Part shown: piece by piece, positions 15,540 to 22,899 of the stretch
How the letters are laid out: each line of letters begins with the position of its first letter
Position numbering within the stretch: position 1 is the first letter of the stretch
From: JBCBSS01 sp039819065
Lineage (GTDB): Bacteria > Bacteroidota > Bacteroidia > Cytophagales > Cyclobacteriaceae
Assembly: GCA_039819065.1 (NCBI GenBank)
Contig: JBCBSS010000088.1
Location: 1 to 32,708, forward strand
Reading direction: 5' to 3'
DNA length: 32,708 bases
Translations under genes and position numbers: made by a program
The notes under the pieces: model-generated
The model's input: the letters and a program-made list of their open reading frames with translations, nothing else
Told to the model about the DNA's origin: nothing
Database searches by the model: none

Positions 15540-16541
15540 TTATAGCTTCTTAAGCAATGCTCTTGAGGGAGAAACGAAGAATTTGACGTTAAAATAAGGG
15601 CCAAATCGTTGATCGTGATCGATGATTTGGTTTCTTCGCTGTGCTGCTTCAAACAATCCTGACCTCAATGGGCTAGCCACGCCTGCTTCAGCACCGATAC
15701 CTATCCACTCAGTCAAATTATGTTCAAAACCAACCTTCGTATTGATAGTCAGCCTTCTGTAGATGACATCATTCTGTCCAAGTACCTCACGATTAAGGAA
15801 GTAATTGGCACTGCTGCCGTCGATGGCAGCGAATAACCTGGTATTGGCGTTAGGTGAACGGCCAACTTCTATTTTACCCGGTAGCTGTATATCTAAGTAG
15901 TAATTACGAGGTAAGTCTCTTTGGTAAAGAAAGATGGGTAAGAATTGAAGGTTGCGATAGCTTCTGTCTATGGCAAGGCCAAAGCCGTATTTGACTTTAG
16001 GCGTTTCCCATCCGTAGACAAAAGATGCTGATGCTCCGGCTGTTTTCTTGTTGAAAGTGGAGAATTCATCAGATCTGTTATTTACTGCAAAGCGTTGGAT
16101 AAGAAACCTGTCTCTGCTTAGCTTGCTTAAAGCATAAAAGGCTATTTCGCTATTATGAAGGTTAAGGTTCTCTAACTCGTTTCTTTGGGAAGAGAACTGA
16201 TTGAATAGAAATTCATTCTTGTATTTGAGCTCTCCGAATAGTTTGGTGTTGCCCCTGAGCTTGACCGGAAACCTCAACTTACCATTGAGCAAGTGGGTCA
16301 AATCATCATCAGGAGATTGGATGGTCTCAACGTTATCCTTTATTACGTTATTCTGTTGCGGCAAAGTTTGGAATTCCAGTTCCAGTATTTTCGGCCTTGT
16401 TTGTGAAGACTGTTGGCAGAATCCCGACTTGGACAAAAACAGGCAACAAAAAAGAGCAAATAGAGGTCGACGCACCTTATTTAATTTAACTATAAAAAAA
16501 TAACTTCTAAGTATACTAAAAGATTTACGTATATGCATCAT
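15540..16541 (-). CDS. Outer-membrane protein, probable DUF6268-type beta barrel
   Basis: A 333-residue protein. The start is uncertain: ATG 16541 and ATG 16538 are adjacent, and both put about 30 residues ahead of a hydrophobic leader (RRPLFALFCCLFLSKSGFC-QQ). The mature part has many alternating strands (KLFGELKYKNEFLF, PKVKYGFGLAIDRSY, YYLDIQLPGKIEVG, ANTRLFAAIDGSSANYFLN, GFEHNLTEWIGIGAEAG, FGPYFNVKFFV), consistent with a 10-12-strand outer-membrane barrel of the DUF6268 type known from Bacteroidota. The family name is tentative. It is divergent from the thioredoxin-like gene. Confidence 0.65.
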   Translation of the reverse strand: MMHIRKSFSILRSYFFIVKLNKVRRPLFALFCCLFLSKSGFCQQSSQTRPKILELEFQTLPQQNNVIKDNVETIQSPDDDLTHLLNGKLRFPVKLRGNTKLFGELKYKNEFLFNQFSSQRNELENLNLHNSEIAFYALSKLSRDRFLIQRFAVNNRSDEFSTFNKKTAGASASFVYGWETPKVKYGFGLAIDRSYRNLQFLPIFLYQRDLPRNYYLDIQLPGKIEVGRSPNANTRLFAAIDGSSANYFLNREVLGQNDVIYRRLTINTKVGFEHNLTEWIGIGAEAGVASPLRSGLFEAAQRRNQIIDHDQRFGPYFNVKFFVSPSRALLKKL

Positions 16542-16872
16542 TCAAGCTGTCGTTTTCGTCGAATTGTATCAATCGTGACATTGGCTTTTCCCATTTTTGT
16601 CCCTGATCTTTCGACCCCTACTCAATACCAAAAACCAGACCATTTCACTAGTTATATTTTCCCTGCCTGACGTCTTGAACTACGACTTATCGCTTCAAAA
16701 CGGTTTTTTTGGAGAGAAATTTGTTCTAATCGTCAAAAACAGCTTGTACCTTGATTAAGCCGGTATTTGATAAATTGTCGCAATACCGACCTACAGGAAT
16801 GATGAGGCGCATAATGCTCTTCCTATTCTGGGAAAGAAAAAGTAAATTGTATTATTAAGATTGAAGGTAACA
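16542..16872. promoter_or_regulatory. Divergent intergenic region with a candidate operator
   Basis: A 331-bp gap between the barrel gene and the thioredoxin-like gene. The only symmetric feature found is CGGTATT (16761-16767) facing AATACCG (16782-16788), a 7-bp stem with a 14-nt loop about 85 bp before ATG 16873. No perfect TAnnTTTG box was found. The remainder looks like ordinary non-coding DNA. Confidence 0.3.
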
Positions 16873-18102
16873 ATGAAGAAGATCGGGATTACACTATTGA
16901 TTTTGGCTACAGTCTGGCTTCCATTGGTAGCTGAGGGTGGGTATGCGAATACCAAAAGTCAACCTAAGGCCACCGAACCTGGAATTGTATTCGAAGAAGG
17001 TAACTGGGAATCCATTCTGGCCGCGGCCAAGAAACAAAACAAGCTCATCTTCCTGGATGCCTACACTACATGGTGCCGGCCTTGTAAGATGATGGAACTA
17101 TTCACTTTTACTGATGCCAAGGTAGCGGAATACTACAATACTAATTTTATTAATGCTCGCATAGATATGGAAGGCACTGTTGGGGAAGTACTGGCGGAGC
17201 GATACAATGTACGTGCTTTTCCCAATCTGCTGTTCATCAACGGCGACGGCGAATTGGTGCACAGAAGTTGCGGGGCTTTAGAGGCGACTGAGTTCATACA
17301 GTTGGGAGAGCATGCGCGCGATCCATCCAAGCAATTTGGTACTTTAAAAAACCAGTATGAGTCCGGAGAGCATACGGCAAGCTTTATATCGACCTATGCT
17401 CAGGCACTACGCGAAGCCTGTCTAGATGCGGACCAATTGATCAAAGACTATTTTAACGGTGTGCCTGAAGACCAGCTCATTCTACCCGAGCATTGGGATA
17501 TGATCAAGAGAAATGTGTCAGACATTTTCTCTAAGGAATTCAATTACCTGATTAAGCATCAAAAACGCTTCATTGAAAAATATGGAGAGGCGGAAGTCAA
17601 CGACAAAATATTTGCTACTTACCTTCATCAATATAATGAAATACTCAAAACCCAAGATGCATCAGTCATTGCAATGAAATCGCTCAATCAGCTGCTGGAA
17701 CAGTCAGTTGCGTTTGAGGGGAAAAGAGAGTTACAAAATGATATAGCGCTCAATCTGGCTGATTATGAACAAGACTGGGATACTTATGCCAAGCTGGTAT
17801 TAGCGCTTATCGATGAAGTAGGATTGATCGGTCCTGAGAAGTTGAATGAGTTTGCCTGGAAATTCTATTTGCATATAGATGATCCCGAACAATTAGGCGA
17901 AGCCATCAAATGGATGGAGCATATCTTGGTAGAACAATCGACGGCCTCCATTATGGATACCTATGCTTCCCTTTTGCATAAAACGGGGAAAAATGAGCAG
18001 GCTATAGAATGGTCTAAAAAGGCCCTTGAGGCAGCGGAGCAAGAAGGGCAGGAGCTTGAGCACTACCAAAAGCAACATGATTTTTTCCTGGCTGGTGGCT
18101 GA
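16873..18102 (+). CDS. Exported thioredoxin-like protein with helical C-terminal extension
   Basis: ATG 16873 gives a leader (MKKIGITLLILATVWLPLVA) and a 409-residue protein; the TTG at 16861 is less likely. The thioredoxin fold occupies about residues 40-150 with the redox motif WCRPC at 67-71 after FLDAYTT, and the cis-Pro loop in RAFPNLLFI. The remaining ~260 residues are helical and end in a TPR-like pair (HILVEQSTASIMDTYASLLH, then EQAIEWSKKALEAAEQEG). This resembles Bacteroidota DUF255/thioredoxin-like periplasmic disulfide proteins. Expected role: disulfide reduction or isomerisation on envelope clients. Confidence 0.88.
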   Translation: MKKIGITLLILATVWLPLVAEGGYANTKSQPKATEPGIVFEEGNWESILAAAKKQNKLIFLDAYTTWCRPCKMMELFTFTDAKVAEYYNTNFINARIDMEGTVGEVLAERYNVRAFPNLLFINGDGELVHRSCGALEATEFIQLGEHARDPSKQFGTLKNQYESGEHTASFISTYAQALREACLDADQLIKDYFNGVPEDQLILPEHWDMIKRNVSDIFSKEFNYLIKHQKRFIEKYGEAEVNDKIFATYLHQYNEILKTQDASVIAMKSLNQLLEQSVAFEGKRELQNDIALNLADYEQDWDTYAKLVLALIDEVGLIGPEKLNEFAWKFYLHIDDPEQLGEAIKWMEHILVEQSTASIMDTYASLLHKTGKNEQAIEWSKKALEAAEQEGQELEHYQKQHDFFLAGG

Positions 18103-18457
18103 TCTGATTTGATGGATTGGCTCTTATCTTACAAGCCTCTTGTATGTTCGACTCGGTAGAATAAACCCAATTGAGTATTGTAAAAGGTAGGCTAGCTGGT
18201 TTAGCTAATCACTACCCATTTGGTTCTCCAAGTCACAATACATGATCACCTTAGGGGACGATACAATAAAGAAGACTGACCTCGAGTCTCTATTGCTATT
18301 TGAAGACCTTACTATAATAATATTGCCTTTTTTCTGAAGCTGTTTTCCAAACGGCATCATCACGGATCAAACGATCTGGCATCCGTCATACAAGTCTTTT
18401 GATAAAAAATTATTGTTTTACAATAATTAATTATAGCTTTGAGAAAAATAATTACTC
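18103..18457. other. Intergenic region upstream of the DUF2975-Xre pair
   Basis: A 355-bp gap without a credible gene. The first 300 bp show nothing I can name. The last 50 bp hold the promoter and operator-like palindrome annotated separately. Confidence 0.6.
18408..18441 (+). promoter_or_regulatory. Bacteroidota-type promoter with palindrome over the -33 box
   Basis: TAGCTTTG at 18434-18441 matches the TAnnTTTG -7 consensus exactly, with TTG at 18413-18415 eighteen bases upstream as the -33 element. The -33 TTG is inside a perfect inverted repeat, AATTATTG (18408-18415) and CAATAATT (18421-18428), 5-nt spacer. ATG 18458 follows 16 bases after the -7 box. The position suggests repression by a dimeric regulator; the Xre protein encoded two genes on is the obvious candidate. 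Confidence 0.7.
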
Positions 18458-18997
18458 ATGGTTAATAATAGACTGCTCAAGATAACGCTGTTTGTAGCCC
18501 GGCTGATGATCTTCTCGCTCTGGGTGATGGCAGCGTTTTGTACCATTGGCTTGGCTATAATCTTTTTGGCTCCATCACTTCTGGATTTCATGCAATTCCA
18601 CCAAGGGCCTGGTGGGCTCACTATGACCATAGGCTCAGGTGAAGGTAATGTCAGCTTAGAAGAGATCAGCCAGGTTTATATCTTATGGATATACTTGAAA
18701 GCGATGGCGGAACTGACCATTTCATACCTGATCATCAAGCAAGTGGTCAAAATCATTCATTCTATCCGGCAACTCAATACATTTCGTGCTACCAATGTGC
18801 ATACCCTTCGACGCATAGGCAAACTGTGTATCATATGGTTCTTGATAGATATTCCGGAATTAGCCGTAAGTTCTTCAATCACCATTGCGGTCAATATCGA
18901 GATGGGTATTTTATTGGCGGCATTAGCTGCGTTTGTCCTGGCAGAGATATTTGCTGAGGGTAATAAGCTAATGGAGGAACAGAAATATACGATTTAG
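18458..18997 (+). CDS. DUF2975 membrane protein
   Basis: A 179-residue protein from ATG 18458 with four membrane helices (about 8-36, 72-96, 118-138, 145-163). Between helices one and two lies a periplasmic loop with GPGGLTMTIGSGEGNVSLEE; a cytoplasmic stretch IIHSIRQLNTFRATNVHTLRRIG follows helix two. This F-x-x-x-N-v-x-x-l-r-r-i-g pattern is the hallmark of DUF2975. The family is regularly encoded just before a small YozG-type Xre protein, as here (2 bp apart). Its biochemical role is unknown; it may be a membrane sensor or a target of the regulator. Confidence 0.88.
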   Translation: MVNNRLLKITLFVARLMIFSLWVMAAFCTIGLAIIFLAPSLLDFMQFHQGPGGLTMTIGSGEGNVSLEEISQVYILWIYLKAMAELTISYLIIKQVVKIIHSIRQLNTFRATNVHTLRRIGKLCIIWFLIDIPELAVSSSITIAVNIEMGILLAALAAFVLAEIFAEGNKLMEEQKYTI

Positions 18998-18999
18998 TC

Positions 19000-19203
19000 A
19001 TGCCTATCATCGTAAACCTGGACGTGATGATGGCTAAGCGCAAGATTAGGTCAAAAGACCTGGCCGCTGAGCTCAATATCACAGAAGCTAATTTGTCAAT
19101 ACTGAAAACCGGCAAGGCAAAAGCGATCCGCTTGGTCACACTGGAAGCCATATGTGCTGCATTGGATTGCCAACCTGGTGATATTCTCGAATATGTTCCC
19201 TAG
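19000..19203 (+). CDS. Small Xre-family HTH regulator (YozG-like)
   Basis: A 67-residue protein from ATG 19000, almost entirely one Cro/C1-type HTH: MAKRKIRSKDLAAELNITEA as first helices, ANLSILKTGKAKAIRLVTLE as the recognition and following helix, and the diagnostic end ICAALDCQPGDILEYVP. It is the standard partner of DUF2975. It lies 2 bp downstream of that gene, so they are co-transcribed from the promoter at 18408-18441 and it may bind the palindrome there to control its own operon. Confidence 0.92.
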   Translation: MPIIVNLDVMMAKRKIRSKDLAAELNITEANLSILKTGKAKAIRLVTLEAICAALDCQPGDILEYVP

Positions 19204-19234
19204 TTCTATTTAAACACACTTAAAACTTATCAGC

Positions 19235-19912
19235 ATGTTTAGAAAATGTTTAACAGGCTTAGGCCTGACTGTTATGCTAATGTCTACTTCTTATGCTCAA
19301 AAAGTAGATTGTCATATCGATTCGCTCAATCGTGAGTTGTTAGCGATGGAGGAGGAAGACCAGGCTGTACGCCGAGAGCTGATGCCAGCACTGGCTCAAT
19401 ACCAGCAAGATGGAAGTGGTAAAATGGAGCTGATCACGATCGCTATGAAAATGGAAAACATCGACCAGCAAAATCAAGCAAGACTGAAGGCCATCTTTGG
19501 ACAGTGTGGTTGGCCTAATGAGCTCTCAGAAGAAGCACATCAGGCGGTTTTTCTTATCCTACAGCATAGCGACGATTCATTGATGAGGGCTCATTTTCCC
19601 AGGTTGACAGATATGCGTGATAAAGGCTACATTAGTGCTTCTGATTGGGGTACCATGCTTGATCGGCTATTGATGAATGAAGGTAAGCCTCAGAAATATG
19701 GTACACAAAGCTTTGCTGATAAAGACAATGTGAATCTAATTTGGCCAGTGGCTAATGCTGATAGTCTTGAGGTGTGGCGTAAGACAATAGGCTTGCCAGA
19801 TATGGAGACCTATATTAGCATTGCGAAAGACAGCATGCAGATACAAATGAAATGGGATAAAAAGCTGACCCTGGAAGAAGCCTTGAAAAGGAAAGAAGAA
19901 AGCAACCTTTAA
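19235..19912 (+). CDS. DUF6624-like exported protein
   Basis: A 225-residue protein from ATG 19235 with a leader MFRKCLTGLGLTVMLMSTSYA-Q. The mature part has the pattern of DUF6624: a helical region with D-x-x-R-R-E, then ARLKAIFGQCGWPNELSEEA, FLILQHSDDS, SDWGTMLDRLLMNEGKPQKYGTQ and a final VWRKTIGLPDMETY. The QH-x-D and QKYGTQ pieces are the most conserved and may line a site, but the family has no known activity. It starts 31 bp after the Xre gene and 6 bp before the hydrolase, so it may form part of a longer transcript. Confidence 0.75.
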   Translation: MFRKCLTGLGLTVMLMSTSYAQKVDCHIDSLNRELLAMEEEDQAVRRELMPALAQYQQDGSGKMELITIAMKMENIDQQNQARLKAIFGQCGWPNELSEEAHQAVFLILQHSDDSLMRAHFPRLTDMRDKGYISASDWGTMLDRLLMNEGKPQKYGTQSFADKDNVNLIWPVANADSLEVWRKTIGLPDMETYISIAKDSMQIQMKWDKKLTLEEALKRKEESNL

Positions 19913-19918
19913 GTTCAA

Positions 19919-20842
19919 ATGCGAATCATTACACTACCTATCCTTTCCGTTTTTTTGTTATTGTATGTTGGTTGTTTGGGCCAACAAAACCCTACTAATG
20001 AAGCCAGTTCCTATACCGAAGTAAAGGCCGAGGATTATGTATTGTATCAGGCACAACCCTCGAAGGCCGTACTTGTTTTGTTTCCCTGTTTCCCTTGCAA
20101 CGCTACCAATACGCAAACAGAGTTTGATATAGTAGAGGAGGCTACGGAGGAAGGTGTTTCTGTGTTGATGATGGACTTTAACAGGCGACTTTACCTTAAT
20201 GATGAGGAAAAGGCCAGCTTAGTCATGCAGTTAGAGCGAGCTTTGACTAGTCATGGTCTAAATGATAGCCAGTTAGTTTTTGGTGGATTTTCCAGTGGAG
20301 GGAATGTGGCGTTATTGGCGGGGGATTACCTGACCGCCAAAACTGATCTCAAGTTGAAGGGGGTTTTTGTGGTGGATTCACCGATCGATCTTTTGGCATT
20401 ATACAATACCTCAGTTTATCATTTAGAGCATAATCAAGATGAGCGTGCATTGGAAGAACCAAGGTTTCTCAAACAGTATTTTGAGCAGACATTCGGTGCT
20501 CCATCAACCAGTATAAAATCTTATGAACAATTCTCGCCTTACACTTATCAGACGCAATACATTGGCAACATAGCTCACCTGGCAAAAACACCATTAAGGT
20601 TTTATACAGAACCTGATGTTGATTGGTGGAAAAGCGAACGGAATGCCAACTATGAACATATGAATGCCTATTATTTGGAGCAGTTGCATAACACTTTGAG
20701 TGTTAGGTGGCCTGACAACACTGTAGAATTAATGCTTACTAAAGACAAAGGGTACCGCGCTAATGGCATGCGGCACCCCCATTCGTGGTCTATCGTGGAT
20801 AAAAATGATTTGATACATTGGATCAATTCTATCACCAAATAA
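19919..20842 (+). CDS. Exported alpha/beta hydrolase
   Basis: A 307-residue protein from ATG 19919. The leader MRIITLPILSVFLLLYVGC ends at C19 and could be a loose lipobox (YVGC) or an ordinary signal peptide. The nucleophile elbow is GFSSGG (GxSxG, serine at 125) after the strand QLVFGG; VFVVDSPIDLL is a candidate for the acid turn, and the C-terminal RHPHSWS gives the catalytic histidine. The FPCFPCNA segment near residue 55-60 carries two cysteines in the oxyanion region, unusual and possibly a disulfide. Substrate unknown; an esterase or lipase role is the family default. Confidence 0.8.
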   Translation: MRIITLPILSVFLLLYVGCLGQQNPTNEASSYTEVKAEDYVLYQAQPSKAVLVLFPCFPCNATNTQTEFDIVEEATEEGVSVLMMDFNRRLYLNDEEKASLVMQLERALTSHGLNDSQLVFGGFSSGGNVALLAGDYLTAKTDLKLKGVFVVDSPIDLLALYNTSVYHLEHNQDERALEEPRFLKQYFEQTFGAPSTSIKSYEQFSPYTYQTQYIGNIAHLAKTPLRFYTEPDVDWWKSERNANYEHMNAYYLEQLHNTLSVRWPDNTVELMLTKDKGYRANGMRHPHSWSIVDKNDLIHWINSITK

Positions 20843-20917
20843 GTAGGTTAGACCTTCTGACAGCCTCTTTACTCTTCAATTCGTACATTATTAATCAACA
20901 CTTAACGTAAGGTTATT

Positions 20918-21148
20918 ATGAATAATGGTTCTTCAGACAATAGAGAAAAAGATCTTGGTTTCCCCTGTATGTCTGATGCGGAACTTGCCACTTATTACGG
21001 TATACACCCACGCACGTTTCGCAAGTGGCTAAAGCCTATTCAAGAAAAAATAGGCCAGAGACAAGGTAGGTTCTGGACACCAAAACAGGTATCTCTTATA
21101 ATAGATTTTCTAGGTAAATCTTCAACCAATGGTGACTCAAGCCTTTAA
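20918..21148 (+). CDS. 76-residue MerR/excisionase-like HTH protein
   Basis: ATG 20918, or ATG 20969 (MSDAELATYYGIHPRTFRKW) as alternative start. The core reads as one HTH (DAELATYYGIHPRTFRKWLKP) followed by a wing-like turn (QRQGRFWTPKQVSLIIDFLG), a layout typical of small Bacteroidota MerR/excisionase-type DNA-binding proteins. No effector domain. It is monocistronic, followed by a 412-bp gap with a palindromic repeat, so a mobile-element origin is possible but not shown. Confidence 0.65.
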   Translation: MNNGSSDNREKDLGFPCMSDAELATYYGIHPRTFRKWLKPIQEKIGQRQGRFWTPKQVSLIIDFLGKSSTNGDSSL

Positions 21149-21298
21149 AACCACAGACGATGTATTCGAAAAGTAGTACAACTGGAAAGACAATTGCTAT
21201 TTGTACTGAATGCTTACAACGACAATACACTCCAAATCAGTAGCATAGCCTAATCGACTTTGCATAGCGTTCTATATGGTCAAGAACAGTAAATGAAA

Positions 21299-21324
21299 CT
21301 GTCTTAAAAGCCCTTTTGAGACAG
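21299..21324. repeat. Collapsed copy of the palindromic repeat at 8.7 kb
   Basis: CTGTCTTAAAAG (21299-21310) faces CTTTTGAGACAG (21313-21324), 12-nt arms with one mismatch and a 2-nt loop. The arm sequence GTCT(C/T)AAAAGCCC is shared with the outer arm of the larger element at 8705-8844, but the ~105-bp interior is missing. It probably is a solo end-to-end remnant or the minimal form of the same repeat family. Confidence 0.6.
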
Positions 21325-21437
21325 CCATACGCTTATTTACACGGCCATAAACCGCCCCCTGTCAGTAGTTAATAGCTTCAATTCATGACTCAGGTTAACA
21401 AGGCTGGATTGGGTATTTAAATATTATTCGGCTCTTG

Positions 21438-21454
21438 CTTGAGTTCAACTCAAG
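21438..21454. promoter_or_regulatory. 17-bp palindrome upstream of DHp membrane protein
   Basis: CTTGAGTT-C-AACTCAAG is perfectly symmetric. It overlaps a direct repeat GTTCAAC at 21443-21449 and 21454-21460. It sits about 105 bp before ATG 21561 and looks like an operator, but no cognate regulator is identified. Confidence 0.4.
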
Positions 21455-21560
21455 TTCAACCTTCAATTAAAATTGGGCTATATAACCTTTTGTAAACCAG
21501 TCTATAGAGAAAGCTGCTGTGTTATTTGGCTTCTTATAAGGAATATGATATTTTTAGTTA

Positions 21561-22403
21561 ATGCAGGATAGTAAATCCATCGCCAAAAACTCTTTTTATA
21601 TGGTTCTTTTTGGCGCCCTTTCACTTCTGTTGGGCTTAATACAGTTCAATATACCAGGTGTGGAGGGTGGCATTACTGATCTCCGCGAGATAGCCTTACT
21701 TACCAGTGTATTCTACCAATCCCATCCCGTTTATTTGGTTGGCGTTTCTGCTATTACGTCGATAGGTACTGTTCCAGGTGGATCCGTCCTTTCTACTTTT
21801 TTGATGCATGCAGTAGCCTTGGTAATCATGTGGTACTACCACCAGTATTTATCAAGTAGAAGTCTAAGGGAAATCAATTTAGGTGTTGCTTGGGGAGCGG
21901 GCGTCATCGTCTATTATATGGCGCTTGTCTTGCCGATCATGGTAGGTACGAACAAACTGGTTGGCGTAAACGAAACGGAGTCATTTACAAGTTTGTATAC
22001 GGCCCTTGCCAGTAATGTACAATTTGAATTGATCGCCTCTGCCTTAATCACTTCATTATATCTTGTGCAGCTCACGGTTACGCGCAAGCTGAAGGAAAAT
22101 CTAATACTCTTAGAGCAGCGCAATAAACAACTAACCCGTTCTGCTTTTATTAATTCTCATTTACTTCGTGCCCCACTAGCAAGATTGCTGGGGTTGGCCG
22201 GCTTGATCAGAAAGGAAAGTAACAAGTTCGAAGATCCACAAGTGATCGAGCGTTTCACAGATTCCTGCAATGAACTAGATCAAGTGGTTAAAGTGATCAG
22301 CGAAACACTGGAGGAGGATGGAGCACCGGAGAGTGAAGAACTTGAGACGCTACAGCGGAATATCCAGCAGATCGTGAATAAAAGCCCCACCACGAAGGAG
22401 TAA
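21561..22403 (+). CDS. Multi-pass membrane protein with histidine-kinase DHp segment and no ATPase domain
   Basis: A 280-residue protein. Residues 10-170 hold five hydrophobic segments with a loop (GVEGGITDLREIALLTSVFY) reminiscent of LytS-type 5TM sensor domains. A coiled linker (KLKENLILLEQRNKQL) leads into FINSHLLRAPLARLLGLAGLI (residues 196-216), the HisKA/DHp motif with the phospho-acceptor histidine at 200. The second DHp helix ends near 252 and the protein stops at 280, where the HATPase domain should begin. About 110 bp of non-coding DNA follow, so no detached ATPase remnant is visible. It may be a phosphotransfer or dimerisation partner, or a deletion derivative. Confidence 0.75.
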   Translation: MQDSKSIAKNSFYMVLFGALSLLLGLIQFNIPGVEGGITDLREIALLTSVFYQSHPVYLVGVSAITSIGTVPGGSVLSTFLMHAVALVIMWYYHQYLSSRSLREINLGVAWGAGVIVYYMALVLPIMVGTNKLVGVNETESFTSLYTALASNVQFELIASALITSLYLVQLTVTRKLKENLILLEQRNKQLTRSAFINSHLLRAPLARLLGLAGLIRKESNKFEDPQVIERFTDSCNELDQVVKVISETLEEDGAPESEELETLQRNIQQIVNKSPTTKE

Positions 22404-22551
22404 TGCTTACCAGTGGAACGGCTCTGCTGCTCAAATTCAGGATATTTCTTTAATCACGCGAAAGTAGAATTGACCTAATCATTGATCAATTTAGCCCAAG
22501 TGACAACCTTTTTGGTTGTATCACGTGCAACTAATATATTATTCTTACAAT

Positions 22552-22899
22552 ATGTCAACAAATAAAAGAAAGACGTTAGGTGAACTAGAGGAGGTAGTGC
22601 TGCTTACGGTAGGGGTCCTTCAAGAAGAGGCATATGGATTGGCTATTACCAAAGAGATAGAACGGGTCACAGGTCGAAGTGTCAACATGCGCGCTATACA
22701 TACCACTCTGTACCGGTTGGAAGAAAAGGGTTTTGTACAATCGACGCTTGGTGGAGCCACTAAGCAAAGAGGCGGGAGGCGCAAAAGGCTCTTCACCATG
22801 ACTAGAGAAGGGCACTTGGCCATAACCGAGACTAAGAATATCAGGATGCAATTATGGAACTTGCTACCAGCAGCATTGGGAGGAGGAACTAATGAGTAG
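22552..22899 (+). CDS. PadR-family transcriptional regulator
   Basis: A 115-residue protein from ATG 22552. The winged helix is plain: LGELEEVVLLTVGVLQEEAYGLAI, EIERVTGRSVNMRAIHTTLYRLEEKGFV and the wing GGRRKRLFTMTREG. It overlaps the following permease gene by 8 bp, the standard arrangement in Cytophagales, where a short PadR protein precedes an FtsX-type permease with a prefix domain. It probably regulates that operon in response to an inducer that remains unknown. Confidence 0.92.
   Translation: MSTNKRKTLGELEEVVLLTVGVLQEEAYGLAITKEIERVTGRSVNMRAIHTTLYRLEEKGFVQSTLGGATKQRGGRRKRLFTMTREGHLAITETKNIRMQLWNLLPAALGGGTNE

Larger units (their letters stand above)
21149..21560. other. Intergenic region with two palindromic sequences
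   Basis: A 412-bp gap without a credible gene. It contains the collapsed repeat at 21299-21324 and an operator-like palindrome at 21438-21454, annotated separately. The rest shows nothing I can name. Confidence 0.6.
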
